Source: Symbiodinium natans (lineage: Eukaryota; Sar; Dinophyceae; Suessiales; Symbiodiniaceae). Taken from it: a stretch of DNA of 64,000 nucleotides. This document shows, piece by piece, positions 33,187-45,784 of the stretch (within the stretch, counting starts at the first letter, position 1; each line of letters starts with the position of its first letter). The notes beneath the pieces were generated by a model. The model worked only from the letters and a program-made list of their open reading frames with translations. It was not told where the DNA came from and did no database searches. The stretch covers positions 670,001-734,000 of the forward strand of contig CAJNDS010002179.1 of the NCBI GenBank assembly GCA_905221605.1, in the 5' to 3' direction. The translations under genes were made by a program, and so were the position numbers.

Positions 33187-35455
33187 GGCGGCGGCCGACA
33201 ACGGCGCAGGCCCCAAGCTAGACAACAGGCTCCGGAATCAGTCAGCCCTTCAACCTGCGCTGTATCTGACACAGGGTCATGTTTAAGTAGACTTGGTGTT
33301 TTGAACTAAGTTTGGGTTATAAACCTATGGTTTAGAATAGATCGGCTCCTGCACTATAGGTCCTCAGGGCCCCTCATCCCTAGCCTCCATATCCGAGAGC
33401 CTGCGTCTTTAGATCTTGTTGCGCTAAGCTTCAGATCCGCTCGAGAGGCTGCAATCGCAGATGTGAGCGCATCTACGCTCCCCCAAAGTATAGTTTTAAG
33501 GTTTAGGGTCCAGCGCGCGTTTCCCCTTTTTTGATATTGGGTTGGGTACCCAAAATATGGTCTAATCCCCTGTAGAAAGTACCCCCCAAAAAGGGGGCCC
33601 CTAATTTTAGCGACCCTTCTCTTCTTGGCATTGTCTGTTGCTTCTGGTTCTGTTTGCCGCTGCCAGGCTATTGTTGCTGCTATCATTCGAACCCTGATTC
33701 CTACAGTTGCTGCTGCTTCTGGCAATGGTTGTGGCAGTAGAAGAAATCGCGGTAGAAGTAGTGTCCCCGAACCCGAAGCATCAAGTACGTTGGCAATCGC
33801 TCTTGAAAGGAGATCTTAACTTGGTAGTACCGCATACTAATTGAAAACCAGCACATCATGAAATCCATGCTCTGGGAGCGTGAAACACTTAGGACAAGAT
33901 AGTCAAGAACATGGCAAATCTCAGAATGCAGGTACTTGTGTAATGAGTCTATAGTTGACGACAAGAATGATCCACTGACCTCATCGGCCTGCATTTGGCA
34001 GTCTGCCAGAGGACCGGAATACCCGAAAGACCCCATGTAGCGGCACTCTGTATAAGAGAGGGGTCGGAAAAGTCGACTTTTCACCATCTCCACTTCAAAA
34101 AAACCAAGAACCTGAAACCTTGGTAGTCCAGTACCCATATTCTGTTAAGAGCACAACTCTTTTTGGGGTTGGTTACTTTAGAAGGGAACCTTGAACCCAA
34201 AAATGGGCAAAAGGGTCAGCCAGCCGGGTTACTTAAACCCTAAAGCCCTAGCCTGCGTGATGAGACTGCTGAGGATGGATTCCAAGCTAACCTAGGTATG
34301 ATCCCCATGAACCCAACAAGGGAAAATATGAAGCGTCCCAAGAACCTTCCTAGTGCAGTGCATGCTGGCCTTTCAGGGCAGGTAGTGGTTAAGTATGAAG
34401 GCTGCGAAAGGATTGTCCCTCGTGGGGTCCTGGTTGATTTTAAAAATATTTTTGGGGAAGGGTCTAGGGCTTTCAATTTGTTTGAGAACTCAAGCCAGGA
34501 TCCCTTCATGGTTTGCATTGCAGGTTGGAGTACTTTGCATGCATGTGAAGAACAGCCATGATGCCAAGCGGCGCGCGCCTCCGCACCATCGCAAAGCGCA
34601 AAGCAGCCCCGGGCCAGTAGCAGTTCTGCCTCCCTACACCCTAGACGCTAAACCCCAAATCCCAAAACCCTAAACCCGGGTAATGTCTACGGGAAGCTCT
34701 TGGGGGGTGCGGCAAGTTAGGTGTTCGGGCGCCTCTCTGCACTTTGAGGTCTATTCGTGTTCATATGCGCAAACCTAAAAGTGCCCACAAACACGGATAG
34801 GAAGTAGGGTGTAGGGTTTAGGTAGAAGGGGCTTCTTGCGAGTAGCCTCAAAAAGAATACACGATGCGGGTTTCCGGCCGCTGTAGCCGCTATACCCCTC
34901 CCCACAGACTTGTATCCGAGCCCCCCCCCCCCCCCCCTGTGCCCACAGCCGAAAGGGGCGAAGAGAAGAAAACCTAAACCGTATACCCTAGACTCAAACC
35001 GAAACCCGAACCCATGTACAGCCCTGGATCACATGTACTACACGCCCACCAACATTTTAAGGAACCCGAAATTTTCTCGGTTCCCCTCATTCCCTACTAA
35101 AACCCAGTAGGTTAAGCTCCTTTCTTGTCCCACCTCGCCTCCTCGGCGTCAGCCTCGGTAGTGGCTTCAAGGTTCCGGGTTCAGGGTTTAGGGTTTAGGA
35201 TGAACAGCTGCAAAACTATGCTATGCGTAGCTATGTGTGGTAGGTGCCCTGCTTGAACTCGCTGCGGCAAGAATCCTTCTAGGTACCTGCACTCCACTGC
35301 AGGAACCGGCGTTCCAATGCATCTGTCTACAGCTCAAACAATGTCTCGCGCGCCGCAATCCACCCCACTCAAGGCCAGTGGTTTATATCTATCTTACACC
35401 CATGCATGGCCTACCTCAGACGTAACCCGTCCTGTTCGCGCCAGCGCCCTGAAAT
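33187..35455. other. Unassigned frames and a family A element
   Basis: The minus-strand frame 33701-34118 (from FQVLGFFEVEMVKSRLF after a CCAAG acceptor at 34119) is coding-like but unrecognised. The plus-strand frame 34298-34561 (VKYEGCERIVPRGVLVDFKN) is also unassigned. A poly-C tract lies at 34921-34937, with ITS units near 34660 and 35190. Confidence 0.35.
34119..34229. mobile_element. Introner-like element, family A
   Basis: CTTGGTAGTCCAGTACCCAT at the left, and the interior GGGAACCTTGAACCCAAAAA shared with 1736-1849. GTTT lies next to the AG end and again in the telomeric unit beyond the other end, a possible 4-bp duplication. Confidence 0.6.
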
Positions 35456-35818
35456 CTAGAAGCCTCGGCACCCTGTAGACTCGAAACCGCCAGCAGGTGC
35501 ACTTTGCATCGTCTTCTCCGTTGCCGAAGGTGAGGATGGACTGGCGAACCCGCGAGACTTTACGGCATTAAGGTCGTGAACAAAGAGGAACAAAGCCGCC
35601 TTGGCGTCGCAGACAGCCGGCGGGATCTCCAGCGCCTGTCTACTCAGCGCAGCATCATCGTTTGGGACAGGAAGCCTCTTTACACTCAAAAGGGCCTCTG
35701 CAATAGAAGCCAAGAGGCTCGTAACTTCGTCTCTGAACTGCGGTCGCATTTGAGGTTCCGAAATATTTCCGGAGCCTGTTGGGGGCATTACGGGACCATG
35801 CGATGGAGAACTGCCCAA
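35456..35818 (-). CDS. Possible exon, product unknown
   Basis: An open frame containing RDEVTSLLASIAEALLSVK and AKAALFLFVHDLNAVKSRG, with normal amino-acid composition and a helical appearance. The frame stays open upstream to about 35900 (RPEGCGLHEVPVDWT). No family is recognised, and start and splice sites are unclear. Confidence 0.3.
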   Translation of the reverse strand: MGSSPSHGPVMPPTGSGNISEPQMRPQFRDEVTSLLASIAEALLSVKRLPVPNDDAALSRQALEIPPAVCDAKAALFLFVHDLNAVKSRGFASPSSPSATEKTMQSAPAGGFESTGCRGF

Positions 35819-36487
35819 GCAGCAAGTCCAATCAACGGGAACCTCGTGAAGACCACAACCTTCCGGACGAACAACCCTGTATGCGAATCCTTAGACTGCC
35901 TGCCCACTCGCACAAGTCTTGTTGCAAAGCACAGATTCGAAGTGAGCTCGAAACTCAATCGTCCCTCCCAACAAAAAAGAAATAGCCGGAACTGCAGCTT
36001 GCAACCACCTGCTAACCCAGAAGCATATGATCGTCTAACTAGGAGTCGTCTCCTCTGAGACTTGTAAGAGCCCAGAAGATCTGTGCAAGGCTTGCGCTTC
36101 CGGCCTTGCGTGGTGCACCATGCAGCTTAGCAAAGGACTGAGCTTACCGCGGTAGACCTCAGCTTCAACTACCTGCGACCATCTGGACCCTAAACCCTAA
36201 ACCCTAAACCCTAAACCCTAACAATCACCTGATCATCTCGGGCTGCTGCCCCTGCTTCTGGAGCACCTGGAGGACTCAGATTCGGGGATCGTTCAGCACT
36301 GTTGCGAAGGGCCATCTAGGACGGATGGGGGCTTTAGGGTGTAGGGTTTAGGGATTTCGGGAACACGGAATGTAGGATTCGAAAAAATGGCAGAACGAAG
36401 AGGGAACTGGAGGCTTTCCCCGCGAGGGCTTGGACCGGGTTTTTCAAAGGTTGCGAGAATCCTCCCCGCCGCAAAGCCACATAGCCC

Positions 36488-36553
36488 TGAACCCTAAACC
36501 CTAAACCCTAAACCCTAAACCCTAAACCCTAAACCCTAAACCCTAAACCCTAG
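36488..36553. repeat. Interstitial telomeric repeat (CCCTAAA)
   Basis: About nine perfect units. Confidence 0.9.
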
Positions 36554-38083
36554 ACGGCTAGCTGAAGCCTTTCGCCGCAAGCCTCACAGAGCCCCAAAAA
36601 AAGGCTGTTTCAAGGTCCAAGCCTGAACCCTAACTAAACCCTAAACCCTAAACCCTAAACCCTAAACCCCAATAGGGTTTACGGAAAGGGACTAATTGCT
36701 TGGCGGTTTTCGACTCAAAAGGTCGTGGGTTCCACGGTCATCTGGCTGCAGATGTCCGGCTTGGGCCCGGGGATCTTCTGAACTGCCCAGGCTTCTGGGT
36801 GCTGAGGGCTGCGCTTCGTTTGAGCGTTTCACCGCCTAACCCGCCCTTCACGGTTTAGGGTTTAGGGTTTAGGGTTTAGGGTTTAGGGCTTAGGGTCATA
36901 GATAAACAGCACCTTTATAGCCCTAGCCATAAACCCCGAAAAAGGAAGGGCCTGCCAGGATCTGCCAACTGACCTCACCGCTGGTGATGAGGTCCACGTA
37001 GAGCTCCGAGCCTGCGGGGGAGCTTTGGACCCAAAGCTTCAGAACTTCGACTATGTGCTTAAGACCCCCCAAAACATGAAAAAATAATATTCCCTATCTT
37101 ACCCTTAGAAGCAAGAATGTTTTATTTATTTATTGTTTTTTTTTGGGGGGGGGCGTGCTTAATCCATTCCCCCTAATATTAATACCCCCCTAATATAAAA
37201 ATCCCCCCGGCCCCAAATACCGATCCCGGGTCCGTCCCTATTAAAACCTGTACAGAGTTAGGGCGGGATTAGGGGGGGTGGAGGCCCTGAACCCTAAACC
37301 CTAAACCTAAACCCGAAAACCCTGGACCCTAAACCTAACTAAACCCTAACCCTGACCCCTCTCAAAAGGCTGCAAGGCTCTGACTGTTTTTGCCGGACTG
37401 TCTGTTCCGTGCTTGTCTGCCTGGCTTTCAGTCAGACCTGCTCTGGGCGGCCTGACTGGCAGCCTTGTCTGAACAGCTAAGGGGTTTATGGTTTATGGTT
37501 TATGGTTTAGGGTTTAGGGTTTAGGGTTTACAGTTTAGGGTTCAAGGGTTCAATTAGGGTTTAGGGTTTTAGGGTCAGGAGTAAAAGGGTCTATTTGGGG
37601 CTTCAGACTAAAGGGTTCTACTGGCTGTAAAACAAGTGCCCTTTTGGGTCTGTCTGTCTGCTGGTGGCCGGCTCTTGTTCCTTGCAGGGCTACGACAGGT
37701 CTGAGGACATCCATTAGGGGGCTGACTATTTAGGTAAGGAACTCGAGCCGGCCACTAGCTGACTGTCTGTCCTGGGGGCTGAAAAACGTGCCTTAAAGGC
37801 ATGTCTGCCTGTGACCGGCTGTCACTGGCTGACTGACTGCCTGACTATGTCAGGGCCTGAAGCACAGCAACAACCATGAAAACGGGGGCCCGGCCTGCCT
37901 CAAGCGAGCCCCCCAGTCTGTCACCCTCACGGCCAGTCTGTCTGGCCTGCTTCCGTCTGCCTGGCAGAGGGCATCCTAAACCCTAAACCCTGAGTCCGGA
38001 ACCCTAAACCCTGAGAAACTCTAAGGGGTTTGGGCTGGTTGCAGTAGGCTGGCTGCGACCTCACTGCTGGGCTGATGTGAGGT

Positions 38084-38235
38084 TTCTTGCGAGGCTGCGA
38101 ACTCTGTCTTGCTGAAGGCTGCGAGCTGTCTGCAAGACTCTCTCTCTCGAGATCGGGCACCTCTCTCTTGCGAGGCTGCGAACTCTGTGTTTGCGAAGGC
38201 TGCGAGCTCTCTGCAGGACTCTCTCTCTCCAAGTC
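38084..38235. repeat. Two-copy tandem repeat of about 75 bp
   Basis: The blocks starting GAGGCTGCGAACTCTGT and ending CTCTCTCTC recur twice in frame with the minus-strand open frame 37927-38322, which reads DLERES followed by SSQPS-like residues in each copy. Confidence 0.8.
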
Positions 38236-39029
38236 TGCCACCTCTGTGCCTTGTGCCCCCAGCCTGGCAGCAAGCTCTCTTCTTGTGACCAGAGCTGTCA
38301 GCAACTCGGTCTGCTTCACCAAGGCCTCGACGAGGGCGTCCTGGCTGCTTTCGGGCTAATTAATTAGGTTGCCTCTGACTCAGACAGTGTGAGCCTCGTT
38401 GTCTGCAACCTCGGTCTGGTCGCTGGCCATGCTGCACACAGCCTCTCAATGCGGCTGGTCTTCTGCTTGAACTGTCATTCACTTAATTAAACACGTCTGA
38501 TCTCTCTCTGGCCTGGGTCTGCAGACCGGCTGGGTCAGGCTTAAGCCCAGGCTTGGCTGCTGAGCCAGCATGCTACAATAAGGACGGGCTGGTTTCGCGG
38601 ACAAACGATAAGAACCCCCCCTAATACTAAAAACCCTTCGGGGGTTTTTATACAAGGGGGGGGGGGCCTTTTATATTAGGGGGAACGGATTAAGCAATTG
38701 GTAGAATTCGGGGGGTTTCCGCGAAGCTTGAGCGTGTTTTGAGGCTCCTCTACTCATTGCTCCTTAAAGGCGAGATATCACTCTATGGGTTCACAGGAAG
38801 TGGTGCGCCCTGAAATCATGCAGCCTGGACACGCCCCGAAACTGAGCAAACACAGCAGTCAACTGAGGGTACAAAACGCCCCCCCCCCCCCCCCATGCTC
38901 GCAACAATCCGCAGTGAGATCACTCCCTAGGCATTCGGCATTCGTGAACACTTAACAAGAAATCTCTTAAATCTGCGTGGCTTTTTGTGGGGGATTAGGC
39001 ACCCTATATCATTCCCAAAATGCTTATGT

Positions 39030-39060
<31 letters not shown>

Positions 39061-39458
39061 CAAATATGGAGGGGAGATATGGTACCTATTTCCTTCACTT
39101 CCTTCTAAGAAGAACCAGGAAGAAAACCCAGCAAGTGGCATGGCTGGGCCCTGCGGACCCGGCCTATGCCCAAGCGCTGCAAAGCAGCACTGTTCGTCCT
39201 CGGAGTCCGTTTGGGGCCTGGGGTTTCGTGTTTGTGGGTTTAGGGAGGGTTTTAGAGTTTAGGGTCCAACAGTTTGTGGCCTAAGAACCAGTCTACATAC
39301 CCCAAACCCACACCCCTTAACCTATAACAGGAGAATATAAGGAAGGATTTGCCCAAGGATTATGTTGAAGATTTCTTAGAGCCCAGGGTGTTTTCGAGTT
39401 TGTGGTAAAGAAAGTACGTGTTGCTTCTGGCTTCTGAAGTCTTCTGGCTGGTTCTTAG

Positions 39459-39517
39459 TAGGGAATGAGGGCCCTATATATACCCTTTAGGGGATTATAT
39501 AGGGCCCTCATTCCCCT
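39459..39517. repeat. Near-perfect palindrome
   Basis: GGGAATGAGGGCCCTATATA pairs with TATAGGGCCCTCATTCCCC across a 15-bp loop. Half-site relatives lie near 30345-30395 and 35085. Confidence 0.7.
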
Positions 39518-40295
39518 AAACCCTAAACCCTAAACCCTTGGGCCTTAAGTGCTTGGGCACCTCTTCTCGCACGCTTTGACGTCGCCCGGCTCCCAAACCC
39601 TGAGGCCCGAAAGCCGGCACGAAACCCTGAATATGGTTTAGGGTTTAGGGTTTAGGGTTTTTTTTTTCCCTCCTGCACAGCTGGTTTAGGGTTTAGGGTT
39701 TAGGGTTGAGGGTTTAGGGTTTAGGGTTTCGGGTAGCCCTAAACCCTCAATCTGGGATCCACGGCTCTCTTCGGCGAGATGAGTTCGAAAGGAACAGCAC
39801 CGGCTTCCTAGCAGCTGGGCTCGGCTCCCACAAGTTTGGCATGGTAGAGAGGGGCCTAGATTATCGAATGCGTTGTTTTTTTTTTTTTGGGGGGGGGGGG
39901 GGTAGGCTTTTTTCGCTCAGGGTTTGTCAGGTTAGATTCTGGGTTGGATTGTAAAAAGTCGGCAAACATGGGGGGGGGGGGGGGGCGTTGGATCATAATC
40001 ACAGGAGACGTAGATTGGAGGAGGATCACATTGGCAATTCATATCGACTCATTCATTTCTGTTTATCTCAGTCTTCGAGCCCTGTAAAATCAATCAGGAC
40101 CCTAAACCCTAAATCCTGAAAGGCAGCTGCTCTCTCGGGTGCAAAGCTACGGACTTTAATCCGAAGGCTTCACGTTCTAGAAACCCGGCCCTGAGCCTCA
40201 CAACTCCAACCCGAGCTATTCTTATCCGCCAGGACCCTGAAACCCCCTCCTCCCTGAGCCCATTGAATCCATTGAACCCGGTACCCCAAAAAATC

Positions 40296-40401
40296 CTGGT
40301 TCATGGGTAGTTATAAGTAGGGTTCGAAGTATGGAAATTGTACTTACGACCCCACTTAGGACAATTATAACCCTACTTGCAAGTACCCATGGGCCTCCAA
40401 G
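40296..40401. mobile_element. MITE-like element, family B
   Basis: TGGTTCATGGGTAGTTATAA at the left and GTACCCATGGGCCTCCAAG at the right; the outer left end has decayed. Confidence 0.7.
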
Positions 40402-40519
40402 TGAGCTCAACAGAGGCCCTGGCTTCAGCTCCCTGAGCTCGCGCAGCGTCTCTGCGGCCCAGGGGAAGGCGACTTTGCCATTGTGCACGACGCCCCACCT
40501 CGCTTTGCAGTTGCAGGCC

Positions 40520-40600
40520 CCTAAACCCTAAACCCTAAACCCTAAACCCTAAACCCTAAACCCTAAACCCTAAACCCTAAACCCGAAACCCTAAACCTAG
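40520..40600. repeat. Interstitial telomeric repeat (CCCTAAA)
   Basis: About 11 units, one CCCGAAA. Confidence 0.9.
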
Positions 40601-40666
40601 CCTCGCCCGTGACACTTTGTGACCCATATGATGTTTTAGCATTCAGCTCTGACAAGGAGCATTTCC

Positions 40667-40883
40667 CAAACTGGGGGTGCCCCTCATAGACCCCAAAATA
40701 CTATCAAATCTTTTGGTAGATATAGGAACCCCCAAAACGGTTTCCCCTATTTTCGGCAACCCCCGTGTGGGGCTTACGAAAATAGGGGAACCCCAATATA
40801 GATCCCCTAATAGTAGTAGGATCCCCTTATTATATGGACCCCAAGAAGGTACCCCTATTCTCGGAAGCCCCCCCATATCGACT
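40667..40883. mobile_element. Two adjacent family E elements
   Basis: Two head-to-tail copies share ATAGACCCC/ATAGATCCCC, the AGTAGGATCCCC-like block and AAAATAGGGGAACCCC-like ends. A third copy lies at 40955-41058. Confidence 0.55.
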
Positions 40884-41377
40884 TACCGAAGAAGATGCCT
40901 TGGGATGCCTCGGCTGCTTGTGCGACGGTGGCGTACGCCAGCCATATGGTGGTTTCCGAAATTAGAGCTACCTTATTGGGGGTCCTTATTAAGGGAACCC
41001 TACTAATTGGGGGGGTCTATTTTAGGGGGTCCCCTCTTTTTCGTAAACCCCCTTATCAGCAGTCTCTGAGGCAGTCCGAGCTTGCGGCAGGTCGAAAATG
41101 AAGGCCTCGGCAATACGGCCCGTGCACATTTTTGGCGATGATTCTGGGCTGACCAAGTGCTCCAGTCACGTCAGCCGCACGACCTGTTACTGTTGTGTGT
41201 CACCCTTTGCTTAGGACCTTCAACACCTGGGGGATGTTTTGTGGAATTCCCGAAAGCCAAAACATTTCGACCTTTTGACTCGTTCGGGCCACTGCCGAAG
41301 CTGCCGGGGCAGCAACGTTCGGAACTTCGCTGTATGACAACCACGAAAGACGGTCTCACTTCCACGGGGACTCAAGG

Positions 41378-41476
41378 CTATACTCCCCTTGGAACCTTAA
41401 TAAACATAATATTTTTTGAGATCCTCTTGGGTTTTATCTAAACAAAAATAAAAAATAATTCCCAAGGGGGATATAG
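41378..41476. mobile_element. Inverted-repeat element, family I, with a 4-bp target duplication
   Basis: CTATACTCCCCTTGG and CCCAAGGGGGATATAG ends, with AAGG directly on both sides (41374-41377 and 41477-41480). Confidence 0.8.
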
Positions 41477-42272
41477 AAGGATAGATGCCAGAGGAAACTG
41501 GGTGCCGAACATCGTAGCTGTCAACCTGGGCACCATACGACTCAAGACGGGCAGCCTGACTAGCAAACAGCATGCGCAATCTCGGACAACCCTCGATGTA
41601 GACATTCGCAATGTGTAGGTTGCATGGCATACTCACGGCCTGCAAAGGAAGAAATCTATCGCAAACTGTGCCGCGCATGTCAGGCAAGCTCAAACCTACG
41701 GGCAAATCTCACCGACCTGTGTCCAAAACGAGGCTGGTCGTCCATCTGACTCCGACAAAACTTAGCCAACAGCCAGGGCACCACCTCTTTCAAACCGCCG
41801 ATCCACTTGACGCCATTCGGCAGTCCTGGCGGGGGTCTTTGATGTCTTGGAGCAGTCTCTACAAGATTCCCGGGAAGGCTGTGCAGACAAGGTGCAGACA
41901 AGGTGAATACATAACGCAGTTGATGCATTCATTTATGTTGACATGCGCATGTTGCTTGCAGTCCGACAGAGTCAACAACAACCAAGCTCAGGCTCAACCC
42001 ACATACGAACTGAACAGCATCCATGATTTTGCTGCAAGTCGGCACCTGACTGAAAATGGCCTTTTACCAGGGCTCTCTGACGTGCCTGACCTGACAAGAG
42101 GCCTTTGCAGCAAGCTTTGGTGAAAGCGTAAACCTCAACCCTAGAAACACTCAACTGAAAACCCAACACATCCTATCTCCTCTCCTCGCATTGCTGTCCG
42201 CCCGCTCCAAGGGCTTCGCCGACGCCGCGCGGCTGTCCTTGAGGCTTTTGCTTCAGGACTTGCAAGGGTTCC

Positions 42273-42387
42273 CGGAGAGCCCATGAAGGAATCTACCTTT
42301 TTTTAAATAGGGATCCTGAATATGGTTTCGGTTTCAGGATGTTTCAGGAATATTCCATGTTTAAGGGGGGTGTTGGGCTCTTCGGGG
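42273..42387. mobile_element. Inverted-repeat element, family F
   Basis: GGAGAGCCCATGAAGGAATC at the left and TGTTGGGCTCTTCGGGG at the right. Confidence 0.6.
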
Positions 42388-43379
42388 TTCTAGTGTAACA
42401 GTACTTCCTCTAGACTCTAGACTCTACATCCCACCACTCCTCCACTACCGTCGCACTATGCCTACTACCACTCTACCTCATCTGTTGCCCACGACCCTCG
42501 AGGGTTTAGAGTTCAGGATTTAGTAACATGGTTTTGTTCAAAGCGCCAGGATTTCAATTCTAGGTCCCAGAGTAAGTAACTTAGGAATTCAAGAAGGGGT
42601 ACCTTTTTGGTTGTGTCAACATGGCTTGTTTAAGGGGACCTAACCTAAATTCAAACAACGGGCCCGCCCTGGGTCCTATAGAGTGAACACGAAGAGTTCG
42701 CAGTTCGCAGCGGCGGGTATGGCAGAACCCCAACCCCTCAAACCCTGAGGCAACAGCCCTAAACCCTAAACCCTAAACCCTAAACCCTAAACCCTAAACC
42801 CTAAATTCAAAAAAACGGGCCCCCCCAAAACCTCAACCTTGAGTGTCTGAAAAACAAAAAAACGTGCTCCCTAAACCCTATAAACCCTGAAAGATAAAAC
42901 CTCGAACGCCTTTTGTTGTTCCCCTAACTCTATAAACCCTGAAACAAAACCTAAACCCTGAAAAAGACCCTAAACCCCAAACCCCAAACCCTAAACCCTA
43001 TACCCTATGCGGCACCGAGAGTCTGAAGCAGAGGGGCGGCCTGCGGAAAATTAGAGCCACGAATCGACTTGTTCAGAGAGCCCAGGAAGTCAGGATGACA
43101 GAGGGTTAGGGAATACACATACCCAGATATATATATATATATATATCTATATATATATATATAATCTTATTTTATATTATTAAATAGAATTGCATTCTGC
43201 ATATTATGTTATATTATATGCATATCAATCCAACTTCTTATGTCGTGATACAAATTGTCACATAAGCGGAGGTAAATTATTATGGTATGCTACATCCTGG
43301 TACAGGGGCGCAGAGTATCCCAGGGCCGTAGGGAATGGGCTCGTCTTTGGCCCTTCGGGGCTTGGGCTCCTGTTGGCCT

Positions 43380-43457
43380 AAACCCTAAACCCTAAACCCC
43401 AAACCCCAAACCCCAAACCCCAAACCCCAAACCCTAAACCCTAAAGCCTAAAGCCTA
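43380..43457. repeat. Telomeric array with a CCCCAAA block
   Basis: CCCTAAA units flank about five CCCCAAA units, then CCTAAAG variants. Confidence 0.9.
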
Positions 43458-45690
43458 AACCCTGCATCTGCAAGTTGTTGGTACAGACCGAATGGTGTGC
43501 GATGCAAGGCCCAAGGAGTCCTTGGAGCTTTGCAGCTTTGAGGCCCCGCCAGGGTTTAGGGTTTAGGGTTTAGGGTTTCAGGCTGCAATGTCTGGGGTCT
43601 AGTCGCTGACTCTCGCACAAGGCAGGCAAGGTCCGTTGGTCTGTGTAGGATCAAAAAAGGAGAGCTCATGTCAAGCATCTGGGGTTTAGGGTTTCGACTC
43701 TGACGACTCGCTACACGCACAGACAAGGCTCCAGGGTTTTTGGGCTTAGTGTTCTGCACGCGTTGAACTGCCACAAAGCCCAAGGAATCGCAAGCACCAT
43801 GCGCCAGCGCAACTGCAACCGAAACTCCGAAGCCAGTGGCCCAACCCTGAATCCCGATGCAAACCCTAACCCTTCCGGCCGCTAGGGCAGCCGCAATTCG
43901 AGGCCACCGAAACCCTGCAGAGAGGGTCATAAGCATCATGCGGCCACGAAATACGGGACGCGAGGGAACTTTAAACCACGACTGCCCAGACTTACCCGAG
44001 AAGGCAGCAGTTAGATTGCCATGGGCTCCTGGTTTACATGAGGACCTTTGAGGATGCTGAATTCTGTAACAAGGGATATATTGAAGGATCTGTGCTTTCG
44101 CGGGCACTTTCTTGGGGCGAGACTTGCCACAAAACGCTCAACGGATGATCAGAGAAGGCCCCCCCCTCTAAGCAGAAGCCGAAGTAGAGCGCCAATGCCA
44201 CAATCCCTACTATAGGGGCCGGAATACTTTCTACTAGCACTTCCTTATGGTCCCTATACTTTCATAATGTAATAACCCCAAAACCCTAATTCTAATTTTC
44301 GGCCCCCATATCACAGGCTCCTCGCCTGCGTCAGTGCAGCGCTCTCCGCGGGGCGGCGCTCGCCGCGCGGGGCATTGCACAGGGGCAAGCTGCCAAAAGC
44401 CCCTGACCAGGGTAGGCCATTAGGGCTTCCAACCCCATATTCAATGAATTATGGGCCCTTTTCCAGGGGTTGTAGGGTATGATAACCCATCCCGGGACAT
44501 CCCGGCAAGCATGCGCGGGCTCATGGTTTTAGGGTTTAGGGCAAGGGCTGGTTTGCCTGAGGTGTCAGGATTTGGCAAGGAATGGTTGCACGGCAAAGTC
44601 GACCCAAACCGATCAACAGGTCCATGAATTTGCCAGAAACACCATCCTCAAACTACGGCCTCCCTGTGCTCAGGTCTTCTGTGTGAGAAGGGTGGAATAA
44701 TTTTCGTGTGGGGGTCGTGGGCGTGGGGGGGATCAGCGGGCCGACCTCCTTCCAGGAGGGAGGGTAAGGGAGTGTTATCGAGAGGTCCCTTTGAAGCGAG
44801 GCTTGCAGCGCGCAGGGGGACTCGCGTAGGTCTGACTCAGCGCTTCCTGTGATTCCTGTGAGGGCATGACGACCCTAACCCATTCCAGCCTCAAAATCCC
44901 GAAGAACTCTGTCCAGCAACCTCAAGTATGTAAACGACATAAGGGATAAAACTGTTGAAAAGACTTCCTCCTACCACGCAGGCCTTGAGAGGATCGGGGC
45001 CACCTCCATGCGAGGGGACGTGGCCTGCGATCCTTAAGGCCTGGTGTCCTGTGCAAACGTCTCGCATGAAGGTTTAAGGTCTTTCTTGCGCCACCCCGCC
45101 TAGCCACAGCACCGCGGGGCTCACTTGGGAGAACCGTTTGCTGTGAAACGTCATACTGGTGAGGACATCACAAGCTCATAGACCCTAAACCCTAAACCCC
45201 AAACCCCTCGTACCTCACCCATGGAGTTTCGGGGTGTAGGGCAATCGCCGTTGAGGGTTCGACAGTGCGCTGATTTCAGCCGGCTCAAGAGCCAATGCGC
45301 CTGAGAGCCGAGAACACGCACCTCGGGTTGCCGGGCTCATGCCTTGGGGCCCTGTACTATTAGGGTTCTTAGGGCTGTTAGGGCCCGGAACTACTACTAG
45401 GGTCTTTAGGCCCTGTGCTACTATTGGGGTTTTGTGGGGCTTTTAGGGCGGTACCATTCTTTGGGTCCTTCGGTAGGAGCCTGAGGGGTGAAATTGGAGG
45501 TTTGGGGGGACAGGCGCACCCCACCGACCCCTTAACGATATCCGAAAATCTGCTGAAGCAGCCATGTAACCCTGAGCCCTAAGAACCTTGCGCAGGCCCT
45601 AGACCCTAAACCCTAAACCCTTTTTTGCAGCAGGTCTCCTCACCACTGCCTGCCTCGCCCTTATTCCCTAGCAGCCCAGGGACTCGACAG

Positions 45691-45784
45691 GTTTAGGGTT
45701 TAGGGTTTAGGGTTTAGGGTTTAGGGTTTAGGGTTTAGGGTTTAGGGTTTAGGGTTTAGGGTTTAGGGTTTAGGGTTTAGGGTT
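45691..45784. repeat. Interstitial telomeric array (TTTAGGG)
   Basis: About 13 perfect units. Confidence 0.95.
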
